From contig JACDTU010000030.1 in the NCBI GenBank assembly GCA_022376465.1, positions 62,001-126,000 of the forward strand: DNA of 64,000 bases, in the 5' to 3' direction. The position numbers and the translations under genes were made by a program. The notes below the pieces were generated by a model. It did not search any database. It saw only the letters and a list, made by a program, of their open reading frames with translations, and was not told the DNA's origin. The DNA comes from Cubamyces lactineus (Eukaryota > Basidiomycota > Agaricomycetes > Polyporales > Polyporaceae). Below are positions 9,055-21,212 of this stretch, in pieces (the stretch's first letter is position 1; each line of letters starts with the position of its first letter).

Positions 9055-10812
9055 GATCGCGCAGAGACTTTGGGTGGAGGTAGCACTAGGGAATGATGTC
9101 TAGAGTAGTAGTTCACTTCGTGCTGCTCGTCGTGCGCGCTTTCTCGTATTTATGCTTCGTGAGTACCCTAGGAAAAAGGCCCGGACTGCGGTGATTGTCA
9201 GGCGACTGTGCCAGGTGCTTTGCGTCAGCTGATGTTTCGCACAAGGGTAATCTCGCTCACGTACCTTTGTGCGAATGGTCATGTTGGCTAAGTAATACTG
9301 TCACCGTGGACATATTCGCATGGGACGCGGGGTTTCATTGTGAACCCATCTTGAGCCATGTTTGAATGGGCTCCGCTTGTGCCCAGCACGTTTCGGACAT
9401 CGAATACATTAAGTCTGTTCGGAGCGGAGTTCATTTAATATGATTTCCTGTGCGACCAAGCCGAATAAGTTCAGTATGATGCATGCCGGACATTGGCTGA
9501 ATATACAAGGGAACTATTAGCTATGATTTCGATCGCGTATCTCCATGAAATCTTGTGTACCATGCAGAATGTCACCGAGGGGGCCACCCAATGCGGCGCT
9601 CTCGTGCTTTGTCACAATGCGCTCAATATAGTCTCCTCGCCTGCCGCGGCCGGCATACGGTGATTATAGTGATCATGGTTCAGCTTTCGTCATGCAGGAT
9701 GGTGTTGTTCGGACTTGCTTTGTTCCATTGTTCATGGTCACACATGGTTCAGTTTGCATTATTCGTAGATGTGCGCGCAGGCCCTACTCAAACTCCGCAG
9801 GTGGGTACATGCTGAACCCATAGAGGCCGTACTCAGGATATCAGCACTCAGTCAACCACGTGTACCATGTTGTAGACATTTACAAAGAAACGATGTTTGT
9901 ATCGGTAATTAACAATTGATTTGTGGTCGGCCGGGATAGATTCCATGGTCCGTTGCATGAGATCAGTCCGTGGTTGCGGAGGGACCTGAAGAGAACATTT
10001 AAAATGGTTAGGGTTGGACCATTTTGAACAGCTAGATCGCGGAACATGATGTGTGCATTCAAAATGCTCCTGCTATGGCCGCAATACGATCAATGTGACA
10101 TGTTTCGCTTGGGATAATCTTGCATGGCCCCCTCGGTTCGTTCGTCACACCCGTCGGGGAAAGTTCATGGATGTAATCGAGCCGAGGCAATAAGTATTAA
10201 CCGGCAGGCGAGAAGGCGGCGCGAGGCGAGAGGCGAGAGGAAGAGACGCACGGCGAGGAGACAATATCGTGTATCGACGCAGAAGAGGTAATACGATAGG
10301 ACAAAGGCAGGAGCCAAAGACGAGAGGTCGAGGCGAAAAACGAAACAGGAAACAAAACGAAAGCGAAAACTGTATACGAGACTTCAGAGTGTGGCAAAAC
10401 GCGGGCGACGGAAGGGCGGATGCGACAGGGCTAGGCAGCGCGTGTATCGAAAAGTGATTGGCCGGGCTGGCGCGAATAGGCAAAGCGAAAGTCGTGAAAG
10501 GAAACACAATTACAAGGGGCGGATGCAAGAGCTTAGAAGGGTGCGCGCGTCCCCCCGAAAGGCGAGACGCGAAGCGCGAAAAGTGAGACGCAAATAGCGA
10601 GGCGCAAGACGCGAATAGCGAGGCGCGAATGCAGATGGAGAGTTGCAAATAGAGGGGAACACAAGGCGAGAGGGAGAAGGGAACCAATGAAACGTCAGGT
10701 ATACGAGGCCGCAGGTATGTCACCCACGGTGCACACGCACGAGTGTATTGACAATCGGAGATGGATTACACAAAGGGAGATTACTTCGGCTAATGGAGAT
10801 GGAGTTGCCTAG
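9055..10812. other. Intergenic interval with purine-rich tract
   Basis: About 1.75 kb with no gene I can support. From about 10200 to 10690 the plus strand is strongly G/A-rich with degenerate gcgaggcgaga and gacgcgaaa-like units. The long minus-strand frame there (Ser/Leu-rich) is a by-product of this composition. A similar degenerate gcgaaacgc composition recurs around 28790-28940, next to the A2 gene. Confidence 0.5.
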
Positions 10813-12419
10813 TTACGTGTACGCTGCTCTTGCATGGCGGCGTTCACAAGCAGATGGTGCGACGTCTCGTTCAACGCCTCCCGCGCTTTCAACAGCCGCT
10901 GATAACCCATGAGCATGAGTGCCAGTGCAACACGGAAGACATCCTACCGTCTGGACGCCATCAATCTTGATCATCGTCGACGTGTATGCAGATACCGCCT
11001 TCATCAGGTCAGAAATAGGCAAGGTACCATCAGCTACATGAACCACGTCTAGGACACGTTCTGCAGCCTGCAATTCAGCCTACCAGTCATTGTGAGAGAG
11101 CTGCGAGGGGACAATGAGGTAGTACGGGCACCTTAATGGCAACAAAGACTTCGTTCTGCACGCCAGCTTGTGCCCAAATAGCCTTCACAAGCTTAAGAGT
11201 CATTCTGCCGTGATGTATGCGAAGGTGAAGCCTATGGCAATCGGATACGACTCCAGAGAGGGTGCGTCTGGCCGTGTCCACACACCCCTTAGCGCGGTAG
11301 GTCGGCAATGACTCCAAGAACGTAGCGAACTGGACCTGGTAGTGATATGTTAGTCGGGTCAAACGGCGAGGCAGAGCAAACATTCACATACGGGTGAATA
11401 TGTGAGAATCTGCAGACAGTCGAGTAGAGTTCCTAGCTCCGAATGGGCACTGTGCGCCTGCGTTGCACATCTGTCGGCGACGAGCCCGATATGGCTGAGC
11501 CGGGATGGAATATCAGCACGGTCGCCGGCAGATAAGCTGTCTTGTGTTTCTTCAAAGCATCGAACCACCTTATATGCGTCAATAACATGGACATAGGCGA
11601 GTGGAGGGGGATCTCACTTCGCACAACCTCTGCTTCAATTGGTCCACCTGATCCCACATGTCCACGAGAGCATGCTCGAGAGCGACATGGGCGTTGAGTT
11701 GCCTCGCTTCCGATGCGAGCGAAGAGAGTTTGTCTCGAACAGAGCGACGATGGACAGTGTGCTGGTTCATGATACAAAGCAACAGCTCGTCCATCAATGG
11801 CTCGATGACGTTGATATTCTCGACCTTGATTCCGTATTGAGCAAAGTAGCTGCGGGTGGAAGTGAGAAAGTGTGATATGCGGTGGGAGTCACTGAGCTTA
11901 CCTCGTACGCGAGTTCTCGATGTGCTGTAGCAACTGGTGCGCGAAGTGCCTATCAGACCTGAGCGTGCTTGCGAAGGAAGGCGAAGGCGGGATAGATATG
12001 GTATCAAGATTGATGAGACCAGCAACGTCATCAGTTGCTCCGACGTCTGCGCCACCAATAACGTCAGATACTTCGACGGTTGAGCCATCGGAATCAGGGG
12101 AAGCAACAGTAGCCGAAGTCGAAGTAGCGGAGGAAACAGGGGCGGCGGCGTTCAGGTATACGGGGGCAATGGCCAAGAGAGAATCAGAGGCATGGGCATG
12201 GATCGAGTTTTGAGGGAGCATAAGCATAGGCGGGATGATGGGAAACCGCAGGAAGTTGGCGAAATATGCCATGCCCGTGGTAGTCGGGACGCTGCCCTGA
12301 ACACACGGCACGCTGGAAGGGGCATCAGCGGACGGCCCAGAGGCCGTGATGAACGGAGCACTTGGGGAGCCGTCGCGAGACGAAGTGGAAGGCGGGGGCG
12401 CTTGGTTGGACGCGGACAT
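10813..12419 (-). CDS. Unknown protein A1, paralogue of A2
   Basis: A spliced gene of unknown function. It starts MSASNQAPPPSTSSRDG at 12419. A Ser/Pro/Ala-rich N-terminus leads to HQLLQHIENSRTR, an exon starting FAQYGIKVENIN, a helical region (NQHTVHRRSVRDKLSSLA), an exon with CFEETQDSLSAGDRAD and LGTLLDCLQILTYSP, and a C-terminal exon with ELQAAERVLDVVHVADGT. The same order and motifs occur in A2 (28989-30928), so the two are diverged duplicates. A helical, possibly coiled-coil protein is likely; no domain is recognised. Its predicted TATA region is now separated from the start codon by a 9.8 kb KDZ transposon (12490-22284). The 3' end was chosen as the first in-frame stop after the last shared block. 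Confidence 0.6.
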
Positions 12420-12481
12420 GGCGACGACGCAGCGAATCAGTAAGGGATGAGCTGGATGAGATGTTGATGGCAAGTACGAAG

Positions 12482-12489
12482 CTGGCGGG
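12482..12489. repeat. 8 bp target-site duplication, left
   Basis: CTGGCGGG directly before the KDZ element. The identical octamer follows the element at 22285-22292. Confidence 0.93.
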
Positions 12490-13540
12490 CACCTGATCAT
12501 CACATACATCAAGTTTGATAAAGCTGCCAAGCGCCCCGGGTTTGGCAGCTTTATTAAACCTGAAAGCCCAGTAACCGCCCACTACAGATTCCACTACCGA
12601 TACCCCCCCCTCTTACCTTACAAAGAAAGTAGGCTCTCCTCCCATATACAGTAGTGCTCGCCGGGTCACACAAGTCCTCCTCCCGGCAACTTCCGAACTC
12701 CTTTCCGACCTCTTCCCTCCGGCGCTCCCTCCGGCTACCTCGGCAACGTTGTTCTCCCCGCCGCCGACGGCGCTTGTCTCTCTCCCCTGGCGCTCCCGCC
12801 CCCCGCCTCCCGCCCTCCCCGCCCTCTCTGGCGCTTGTCCCCTTCCCCTGGCGCTTGTCCCCTTCCCCCTGGCGCTTGTACCCTTCCCCTGGCGCTTGTC
12901 CACTGGCGCTTGTCCCTCCTCAACGCGCGCTAAGCCTTCGACGCTGTCCACCACAGTGAGCACGACGTGACAGCCACTATGCTTGTCATTTCTACTAATA
13001 TAGCCCATTTATTTTACAGATTCACGATACTTTGCTTCAGAAGGTCAGTAATGCGCGTCCTATTCACTACCAATTACTAACTGACCAGCAGATTAGATAA
13101 ACACAAACTTGAAGATAAGATTACAGCGCGGCTACGCGCACGGGCGCCTCCGAACGTCTCCCACCACCACCACCACCACCACCTCGCTTACCTGCTCCCC
13201 AAGCGACGACATCGACGAACCGACCGCGACGGAGACATTATAGACCCCACGGTGAGTGTAGCGAGCACGGTGCCGCGTCCCTTGTTCACCGAGTATCTCA
13301 CCACAGATACGCGTCGGCAAAGACACTTCACCGCCACAGCGCCTCTCGGCAACGCGCTCTCGACTGCGTACAAGCATCAATCGCGCGTCCCCGCCGGCGA
13401 CGCTCGCCGCGGTCGTATACACAACTCCCCACTCATCCTCAGTTCGCGCCGAGGCCTTGATGGTGAGTTTCGCGCGCAGTCGACCCCTCCTCTGAGCCTG
13501 TACTCATCTCCCTTGTCATCTAGGCACGCGCCCGGCGGCG
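12490..13540 (+). repeat. Left terminal inverted repeat of KDZ element
   Basis: The reverse complement of 21213-22284. It contains a subterminal palindrome (12513-12559), a cluster of about 20 bp units around GGCGCTTGTCCCCTTCCCC (about 12831-12915, one unit fewer than the right TIR) and a short CAC triplet run (about 13159-13181). Identity ends at ...CGCCCGGCGGCG. Open frames in this repeat are mirrored in the other TIR and are not counted as genes. Confidence 0.92.
12513..12559. repeat. Subterminal palindrome of KDZ TIR (left)
   Basis: 18 nt arms (GTTTGATAAAGCTGCCAA and TTGGCAGCTTTATTAAAC, one mismatch) around an 11 nt GC-rich spacer, 23 bp inside the element end. It is mirrored at 22215-22261. 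A candidate transposase-binding or end-marking structure; that role is inference. Confidence 0.75.
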
Positions 13541-15289
13541 CGCGGGCACTTACTCGGGCGCGATCTGACTTCCTGCGCGGACCTTTCTTCGTGTTCTTGT
13601 CCGAGCGCTCCTTCCGGACGCGCTTAGGGATCTGAATCCCGGAGCCGTCCTCTGCAGTGACAGCATTGTAAAATTGAACATTGAGCGTGTTTGAGCGTGC
13701 GCGCTTGCGCCCAGCAGCGTTGGGAGGAGCGGGGGGAACGTCGCTGTTGGCCGTTGGTGTACGTGACAGCGTGGGAGCGCGAGCCGTCGTGGACGACGTC
13801 GCGGGGGGCTGAGAGGAAGGCGTCGCGGAGGGTTGAGACGACGACGTCGCGGGGGGCTGAGACGAGAGCGGTGTGGGAGGCTGAGACGAGGAGGACAGGA
13901 GAGACGGCGAAGGGGGGCGAGAGAGCATAGCAAAGTCGTCCTCTCCCTCATGGCTGACCGCGCTCGAGTTCTGCGCACTCCGGTAGTTTTGAGCCCATTG
14001 TTGCCACTCGGAATTGCTCATCGAGCGGAAGTACGTGGTTCCTGATTCCCACGCCGCGAGGAGGACTCGAAGTTCAGCCACGGAGCTGAACTTCCCTGGC
14101 GCCATGAATTTGTCGGGGAAGGGCCAACCCTCGATGACGATGCCGTACTTCATTGTGATATGCTCATCGAAGTTCACGTAAAACATGCGCTCGATCTTGC
14201 CTCGAGTGCACGCGCGCTCTAGAAAACAGCTTGTAAGTGTATGGTGAGGCGAACGAACATCAGATACTCACTCAGCTTCTCCTCAATGAGATCGCGTACT
14301 TGCACCTTCAATTGTAAGATTTCGCTATGATGGGACCGAGCGACCTCTATGTGAGCGTATCAGCAGCTGTAAGGAAAGAGAGAAATAAACACTTACCATC
14401 GATACCACCGACACACGCCGCCTCCATACGCATGGCGAACTTCTGTACGGTCTCCGACTTGGCTGCAGTGGATGCGACGAACTGTGCGATGCGTTCGTTC
14501 GTATAGAAGACGAAAGGGCGGTTGTACTGGTCGGTGTCATGCCGGACCGCGACAAGGAAGATATCGACGCCAGTGCGCCCATTGAGGTAGTCGAGCTGTA
14601 GCTGTCGTGTGAGTTAGCACGCGCACATACGAACGGATGTACGCACCTGCTTGGTCAGAATTTCGAGCGACGTACGAATGTCGTTGAAAGCGTTGATTGG
14701 GACGTTGTGCACACCGTGCTCCCGCATCTCCTGCCGCTCCGACAACTGCTCTACACCGTCGCCCACAGCCTCAGACCTCTCCTCCGCCGACATACCCCTC
14801 CAGCGCGCCGCCAACTCCTTGATGATGTCCGATGATATGCGCTTGCGGTCGTCTTCGTCGAGTCCTGTCAAGACGAGCACGCATTAGAACATTAGTCTGA
14901 TTCCCAGAAGTTAGCTAGCTTAACTCACCCGCATTCAACTTCTTGAGCTCCTGGCTCACGAACGCGTTCCACGGTGAGATCTTCCGCTTGTTTCGTAGAC
15001 GTGAGTGTTGCATGATCGCACGATAGTAGTACTCGGCGCTATGGCCTGGGAAGTCCTCGTTCATCTTCGCGGCAAGTTCCCACACGACACCGCGCGCTTC
15101 CACGAGCGCGTCCTTGAACTTCTGCTTCTTCTCCGCGCGTTGCTTCTGCAGCTCGCGTTTCTCCGCCTGGCTGCGGGGTATTTGCTTCCGTTTCTTGCGC
15201 TCTCGCCATGGAAATCGGACGCGTTTGGTGGAAGGCTTGCGGTAGTGGCCGGGGAGGCGAACATAGACGTCCGGGGCACGGGGAGGCAT
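13377..15289 (-). CDS. HMG-box-like protein carried by KDZ element
   Basis: A spliced gene starting MPPRAPDVYVRLPGHYRK at 15289. A very basic N-terminus is followed, around residue 104, by KRKISPWNAFVSQELKKLN. The next exon continues IIKELAARWRGMSAEER and HGVHNVPINAF. The SPWNAF...W...S.EER spacing resembles an HMG box, a DNA-bending fold. Later exons encode YGIVIEGWPFPDKFMAPG and a long Pro/Ser-rich tail ending in a basic stretch (RKRARSN, KRVRKERSDKN). The last exon runs into the left TIR; a splice donor (gtaagtg) at the TIR border offers an alternative earlier end. It lies downstream of the other two genes in the same direction. A DNA-binding helper role in transposition is inference. Confidence 0.6.
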
Positions 15290-15507
15290 AATTAGATAAT
15301 CCCAGTAGCATACAATAAGCAGCAGTATAGAGAGAGGATGCAACGGTCTGTAGAGAGCTGGTCCAAGGCTCACAGGGAGTTACGGAGGTTTAAGGGAAAG
15401 ACGAAGAGCACTACGTGTTGTTTGGAGACTATGTATTTGTTTCGAGAACTTGTTGATGTGCACGTGACGCAATGCTGATTGGACGCTGATCAAAACATAC
15501 AAGACAT

Positions 15508-16956
15508 CTACATAACGTTGGGCGCCGCCGGGAGCCGTATCTCCTTCCACAGAGCAAAGGAGTCAATTGTCTGCCACTTCAAGGCCAGCCCCATGTAATG
15601 AGTGAATTGCTCCTCGGAGTTGCTGTGGACGTAGATCTGGAAGACCATCAATACCTCCTCCGCACTGAGGCCGCTCTCCCGCAGGATCGAGTCTGCCGAC
15701 TCGCCGAGGGTGATTGGGAGAGAGGTGTTGCCCCCAGGCATGTTGTATGCGGGGTTGATTACGCGGCGCAGGATCTGGCGCATCTGTTCCACTGGTCACA
15801 ACAGAGAGTCAGCGTACTCATCAGCGCACAGCGGACTGACAAACCGTTCGAGTCACCGTAGCCCTCGTCGTCCGAAAGGGTCATGTCATCCATGAGGGAT
15901 GAAGTGACTGTGTCGCTCATCTCGTCGTCCTCGGTGCTCTCCCAATTGTAGCCCGAGGGCGCATTGACATTCGAGTGGGCGCGAGAGACGCCGCCCGGTG
16001 CCGCGCGCTGCCCTTCGTCCCTTGACGTCCTCGTGAACGGTGTAGCCTTGGCGCGCGCCGGAGTTGATGTCGTCGGCGTCGCAGGGGAGGAGCCCTTGAC
16101 ACGCGCTGGAGTTGCCGTCGACGATGCTGCAGGAACGGAGACCTTCACCTTCTTCCCCTTGGCGGAGGCTTTGGTCGGCGACGAGGGCGGCTGCTTAGAC
16201 TTGGGCTTCACAGGAGATGCAGCTCGCGATGGCGGAGGCGGTGCATCATCGGAGTCATTGGGAGCGTCGGGAGCGTCATTCGGATAGGGGAACTCTGGGG
16301 GAGGGAGCCGTTCCCCCAGGGGCAGAAGGGGCATATTGTAACCGGGCTTCATGAGCATGAACTCGAGAGCCAATGCGAGGGAGGGAAAGCCTTTGTAGAT
16401 GTGCTTCTGCGCAGGCACTAGGTGGGAGATCATCTGCCTGCTCACCGGTCAGCAACTCAGTTGGTGTAGAGGATGTACTCACCAATGGAAGCCGATGTAA
16501 ATGCCCGTCTCAATTCCATAGCGTATGGCGTAGTAGGGCCCGGGAGTCTCCAGCCTGACCTTGGGGACAGGCCCTTCCTCCCACTGGATGAGTTGTACGA
16601 GCCGGTATGCGTCCTTGGGCGGCGTAACCGAGAATATCGCCGGGTTCAGCTGTTGGATGGCGTTCGCGTCTTCAGCGACAGAGCAGACGACGACGATGGG
16701 GACGAGCGAGGCGAACTGCCCGAGGGCAGTATTGGAAGGGCTTTGATAGATCAGTCGGAATACAGAAACGTACGAGAGGCACTCACCGTGTCTTTTGGTA
16801 TATGCCTGCTTCCGGGCCTCCAAGAAGGACGTAGAACGGCCCCTCGTACTTCACAGTAGAGCTCTGAGGAGGAATGGAACTCAAAGGAGCGTTGGCAGCC
16901 ATAGCGGAGTCGTTCTCAGCGGGAGCGGGAGATTGGGAGATGGCGGGAATGTGCAT
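15508..16956 (-). CDS. RNase H1 N-terminal/viroplasmin-like protein carried by KDZ element
   Basis: A spliced gene with the start taken at MHIPAISQSPAPAENDS (16956); MAANAPLSS at 16902 is an alternative. Exon 1 contains KYEGPFYVLLGGPEAGIYQ. Exon 2 ends YYAIRYGIETGIYIGFHW. Exon 3 begins RQMISHL and has HIYKGFPSLALALEFML. This YYVV...GIY...W...V..YKGF.SL.EA..F pattern matches the small fold at the N-terminus of RNase H1, which binds RNA/DNA hybrids. A long Pro/Ser/Lys-rich linker and an acidic stretch follow, then a last exon with MPGGNTSLPITLGESAD. There is no catalytic RNase H domain. A nucleic-acid-binding accessory role is inference. Confidence 0.6.
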
Positions 16957-17346
16957 TCCTAGAGAGACGCTCGTGTGGACGAGTGCGCGGGGTAAATCAA
17001 GTTCGCGCTCACAGTCCCCTGCACACCTGAATGTCATCACATGCTCACACGGCGTGTATTCTGGCGCAGATAATAAACACGTAAAGCCTCTCATCAGATG
17101 ACAAGGCTTCTTGATTAGCTGCGTGAGTGCGGAATGCAGGAAGCCTGGAGACGTGCGTTAGTGCTCTCCGTTGCACTCGGCATCTGACTGGTACAGAACC
17201 GGCGTGCGCGTATCTGGCATTGTATGTCAAGCCAGTGTCAGGATGTTGCCACACAGAACAAATTTTCTATTCCACTTGTTCTGACCATGCTACAATCTCG
17301 AATACTATCCTATCACGTTATGATGCAACTTCCTAGTACATGTGTA

Positions 17347-20300
17347 TCAAGTACGCAGTCCAGCCAGGAATTCCATGATGGCGGTAACCTCCTCGTGTAC
17401 CAAATCGTCCCCATCGTCCAAACTAGCCTCGCCTTCCTCCGTTCTCGCCACGACCTGAGCATCATGAGTCAGCGATGAAAGGCCACCTGGCTGAGTTGCA
17501 TCCGAGCTCGTGTGAGGGCTGGAGAGTGCCAATGCCGGGTGAATGGGGTCCCCCGCGTAGCTTCCGGGTGACATCTGCCCGTCAAAGCCATCAAGCGCAT
17601 GAATGCGCAAAATGTATGCGAGGTTCTTCGCATTCGCCGCTCGCCGATGTCTTACGTAGTCTTGGACGGCACCATACAAATAGCTACCTTGTGTCTTGAG
17701 GTCAGCGAGGACGGCGGCGAAGATTTTCTCCTCGTCACGAATAAACGTGTGGGCCCTGCGAGCTTCGCGAGAAGCGTTGGATATCTCCTCCTGTGCGCGC
17801 GTGATGCGTCGGGCCATGCGCATGGTCTCCCGCACGGCCGGCTGGGACCATGGCTTTGCGCGCAAGTCGTTTCCAGTATCTTGCAAAAGCGTGAACTCTT
17901 CGAGGAATGCGTAATGAGATACCTTCGACCAGTCGAGCGGGTCGCGAGGAGGATCCAGCTCCCTCGCCGCAGCATTGTATTGCTTGACTGCCTTGCGAAT
18001 AGCCCGGCAACGACGCTGCAAATTCTTCGCGATATACGTGCGCATACGGTATCCTGCTCGCGGGTGCGCGGTGCGTCAGGTGTCAGTAATCAATACGCGA
18101 GTACCCCGTCAAGATGCGGGGGGATCGATTGGTCGCTTACCTGTTTGAGCAAGGTTTAATTTATTTAATTCGAATAGCCGCTGTATCACCAGTCGCTGGA
18201 GCTTGCCGAGGGCGCGTTGATACTTTCGAGTGGCGATGTATTGCAGGGTCTCCCTGTATGCCGTATCGCCAGGTTGCCATCGGGACGTGATATTGAGAGC
18301 GACCTCCATAGCGTTCACCTCCTCCGTGAGCTGCTTGACGCGCTCGCGAAGGTACCGCCTACGCGTTTCTAACTTCCGCGTTTGCGAGAGGTCGGCGTCG
18401 TAATCTGTCGCTCCAGATCTCGGGGCCTCCCAACGGAGGGCGGTAGGCTGATCCGGCGCTCTTTGATTGAACCGACGAGAAGCATCCAATAGTTCCTCGC
18501 TGAGCAGGTGTTGTCGCTTATCAGCATAACGTGTTCATATCTGATGGAAAGCGCGTCAATAAAGTACGTACCTTGCTGTGCGTAGCTCCTGGAGTGCCTC
18601 GACATAAGCAACTGCGTGGAGGTTACTGTCGCTCTCGTCGCGTAGCTCCGCGAAGAATTTGCGCTCCTCCTCCTCGAAGCGCACTAAGTCCTCACGAGTT
18701 AGCTCAAGAGCGCTGAGAGTTTGCTCTAGCGACGAGGTCTGACTATTGACGATGTCAAGGGCTTGTACAATGTTGTTGTACAGCATTAGGCCGATATTGC
18801 TGTATTTCTCGTGATCCCACTGCTGGAAGTGGAGATCGATCAGTACCCGTCGGAGATAGGGGGTGGAGTACCGGATGACGGGCGCGAGCTGATTTGATGC
18901 CGAGAAGACCCGCTCAAGAACCTCTCCGTCCTCGAGGCCCATCCCCTGGATGGTGTTCGGATGGTTCATGACTTGGCAGTCGTACGCATGGGAATATCCA
19001 TGGAAGGCATTGACACAAAAACGAGTCCCAAGGGCATGCATTTGAGGCCCGAGGGAGCTGTTGCGCACTGTTTCCTTGAAGGCGCACCCAATATCGTACC
19101 CGATCATGATATTAGCGCCGAGTACCTCATGCGCCTTCGCTACGATCGCTAAGGCGTACTTCGCTCTGTAAGCGAGATTAGTGTCTCTCGGGCGTAGATC
19201 ATTATGAACTACTCACAATTCCCCACTCCGCACCATGTCTACTAGCCAGAGGATCAGCCCGTGGCGGCACGCGCAGGCAAATATGCCAGTCTCGTCGAAG
19301 ATTCCCCAGGTGTGCTTCTTCTCATCCGCCGCCGCCGCCTTCCAGGTCTTCGCGCACGGAGAAGGAGCGGCAGTACTGCCGTCCGTGGGATCACCCTCCG
19401 TATTGTTTCGCTGACTATCCTCTTCTTCATCAGACTCCTGGTCGGATGGCGCAGCGCCATCCGGGCTGGACGCGCGGGATTTCATATGTAGCTTGGGTTG
19501 TACCTGGCGGGCCTTGACTTCGGCGCCGAAGCGATCAACATACTCGCGTGAGAGGAAATAGTCACTCTCTTCGAATACGCGGATATCCCCGGGGGTACGT
19601 CGGCCGGTAGTCGCGAGGCGCTTCAGTGAATTATTGCCATCAATGCAAATGATGCGCGAAAACGTGGGAGGATCTTCGCCTTCCAGCTAATAACATTGAA
19701 GTCAGTTGTTGCGCTGTAAGCAGGATATGCATTTGACCACCTTATAAGAGCATGCTGGGCAAGCGTTTCGCGCTCGCCAATTAGCTGTGTCGCGGGCGAG
19801 GGTACGCAGAACTTGGCTCTGCACGAGGCGCTGAATCCTGAGGTAGACGGCAAAAGCGTCTGATATAGCCGTCCGATAAGACGGACGATATGGGATCTAG
19901 ATCGAATCAATCGAGTTGTCCGAGACCGCGTAAGCAGAACTTACCGAATACATAAGACAAACTAGCTTGGCGAACGCCTCCACGCTGAACGACGGCTTGA
20001 CGAGTTTGAGGCAACGGAGTAACTCGAGGGTCTTCAACGAGATTGCGACCGAGGGATTCACTGGAGAATTGCCCACGAATCCGTGGCGGACGAGTGCCTC
20101 GGACGCGGATTGGTTCGCAGTACGGGACACTGATAACGATGAGGTCATCGCGTAGATGTCGATTGTGTCGATTGTGAATGCATAATTATCGTCGGTTTGA
20201 TCGGGCGGGGGCACAGCCGTGGATGAATAGCGCCAAGCGAGATAGGCGTCGACAAGCTGAGGGAGCAACGGGTCCCAGTTTTTCTGTGCATTCTGTACCC

Positions 20301-20826
20301 GTTGCTTCCATGTTCTCTTGTCTTTGACGTGACGTACACCTGAACTACGTGGTCGCGTTAGAATGGAATATCTGTGAAGAGCAGGGGAGAGAGCTTACTA
20401 CGTGGCCATGATATCCCGGATCGCATGCATGATGGCCTCGGCGTGTTCATCGGGATCAACGTCGATCCAATCGTCGTCGTCATCGCCGTCACCGGCAAGA
20501 TATTGATGTGCGTCTTCCTCTATTGCCGGCGGAGGCGTCTCGCCACGCAGATCTGCTAGTGCCTGCAGATGGTCGCTCCCAAGCCCTACTCCTTCTATTA
20601 GCTGCTGTTTCCTGAGGACGTGCTTCAAATTACCTCGGATTACTTCTTTATATTGTTGTTCTTGCTTCTCCTTCTCCCGCTCGATGTCCTTCAGACCGTA
20701 TCTGCGTTCCTCTATGATACGAAGGTAGCGTTGTGCGCCTGGACGATTCTGCGCACTTGGATGCGTTTGCGGTCCCGCGGTACGAACCTGTCGGGAGACA
20801 CCAGTTGATGCTTTCTCTTTAGGCAT
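17347..20826 (-). CDS. KDZ-family transposase
   Basis: A multi-exon gene. The start is taken at MPKEKASTGVSRQ (20826), although coding-like sequence extends to about 20996. The N-terminal exon has a Lys/Glu helix and an acidic end (DDDDWIDVDPDEHAEA). Next come SVAISLKTLELLR and a Cys pair in NACPACSYK. The catalytic core reads IICIDGNNSLKR (first Asp), then GIFDETGIFACACRHGLIL, MIGYDIGCAFKET (second Asp), NAFHGYSHAYDCQ and GLEDGEVLERVFSASN (Glu). Long helical C-terminal exons follow to the stop at 17347. All exons I could join stay open, so the enzyme may be functional. KDZ transposases are expanded in basidiomycetes. Confidence 0.9.
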
Positions 20827-21212
20827 TGATGGGGATAGGTATAGGGACATGAGTTGTACCCAGTGTTTATATGCCATTTGCTCAGCCGCACGTTTGGCGC
20901 ATGGCAAGGCGTGTTGTACGGTATGCATGCCGTGCAGTGGATCTGATCGTTGATCGGGTCCTCTCGGATCAGCAGGTAAGGACCGCATTCCAGCACGGAG
21001 GAGAGGCTGAGGAGAGGGAACTGGTATTCATGAGATTTTACACATTGGCAACCGTATGACTTTAGTATGCGAGCGCGACCGTTCCTCCTTCCGTGTTCTA
21101 CGGGCTGCGAAATTTACCTTGTATACATTCAATCCAGCCACAGCTTGAGCATGAGAGGTAGAGATTCCCGAGGGACTCGTGGCAGTGTTGACAACCGAGG
21201 GGGTTGTCTCGC

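Noticed and set aside
10145..10723. 192-codon minus-strand frame rich in Ser, Leu and Phe
   Set aside because: It arises from the degenerate purine-rich tract; no introns, domain or relatives among neighbours.
12613..13422. Several frames inside the left TIR
   Set aside because: All are repeated in the right TIR and follow the minisatellite and CAC-triplet composition. Unlikely to be genes.
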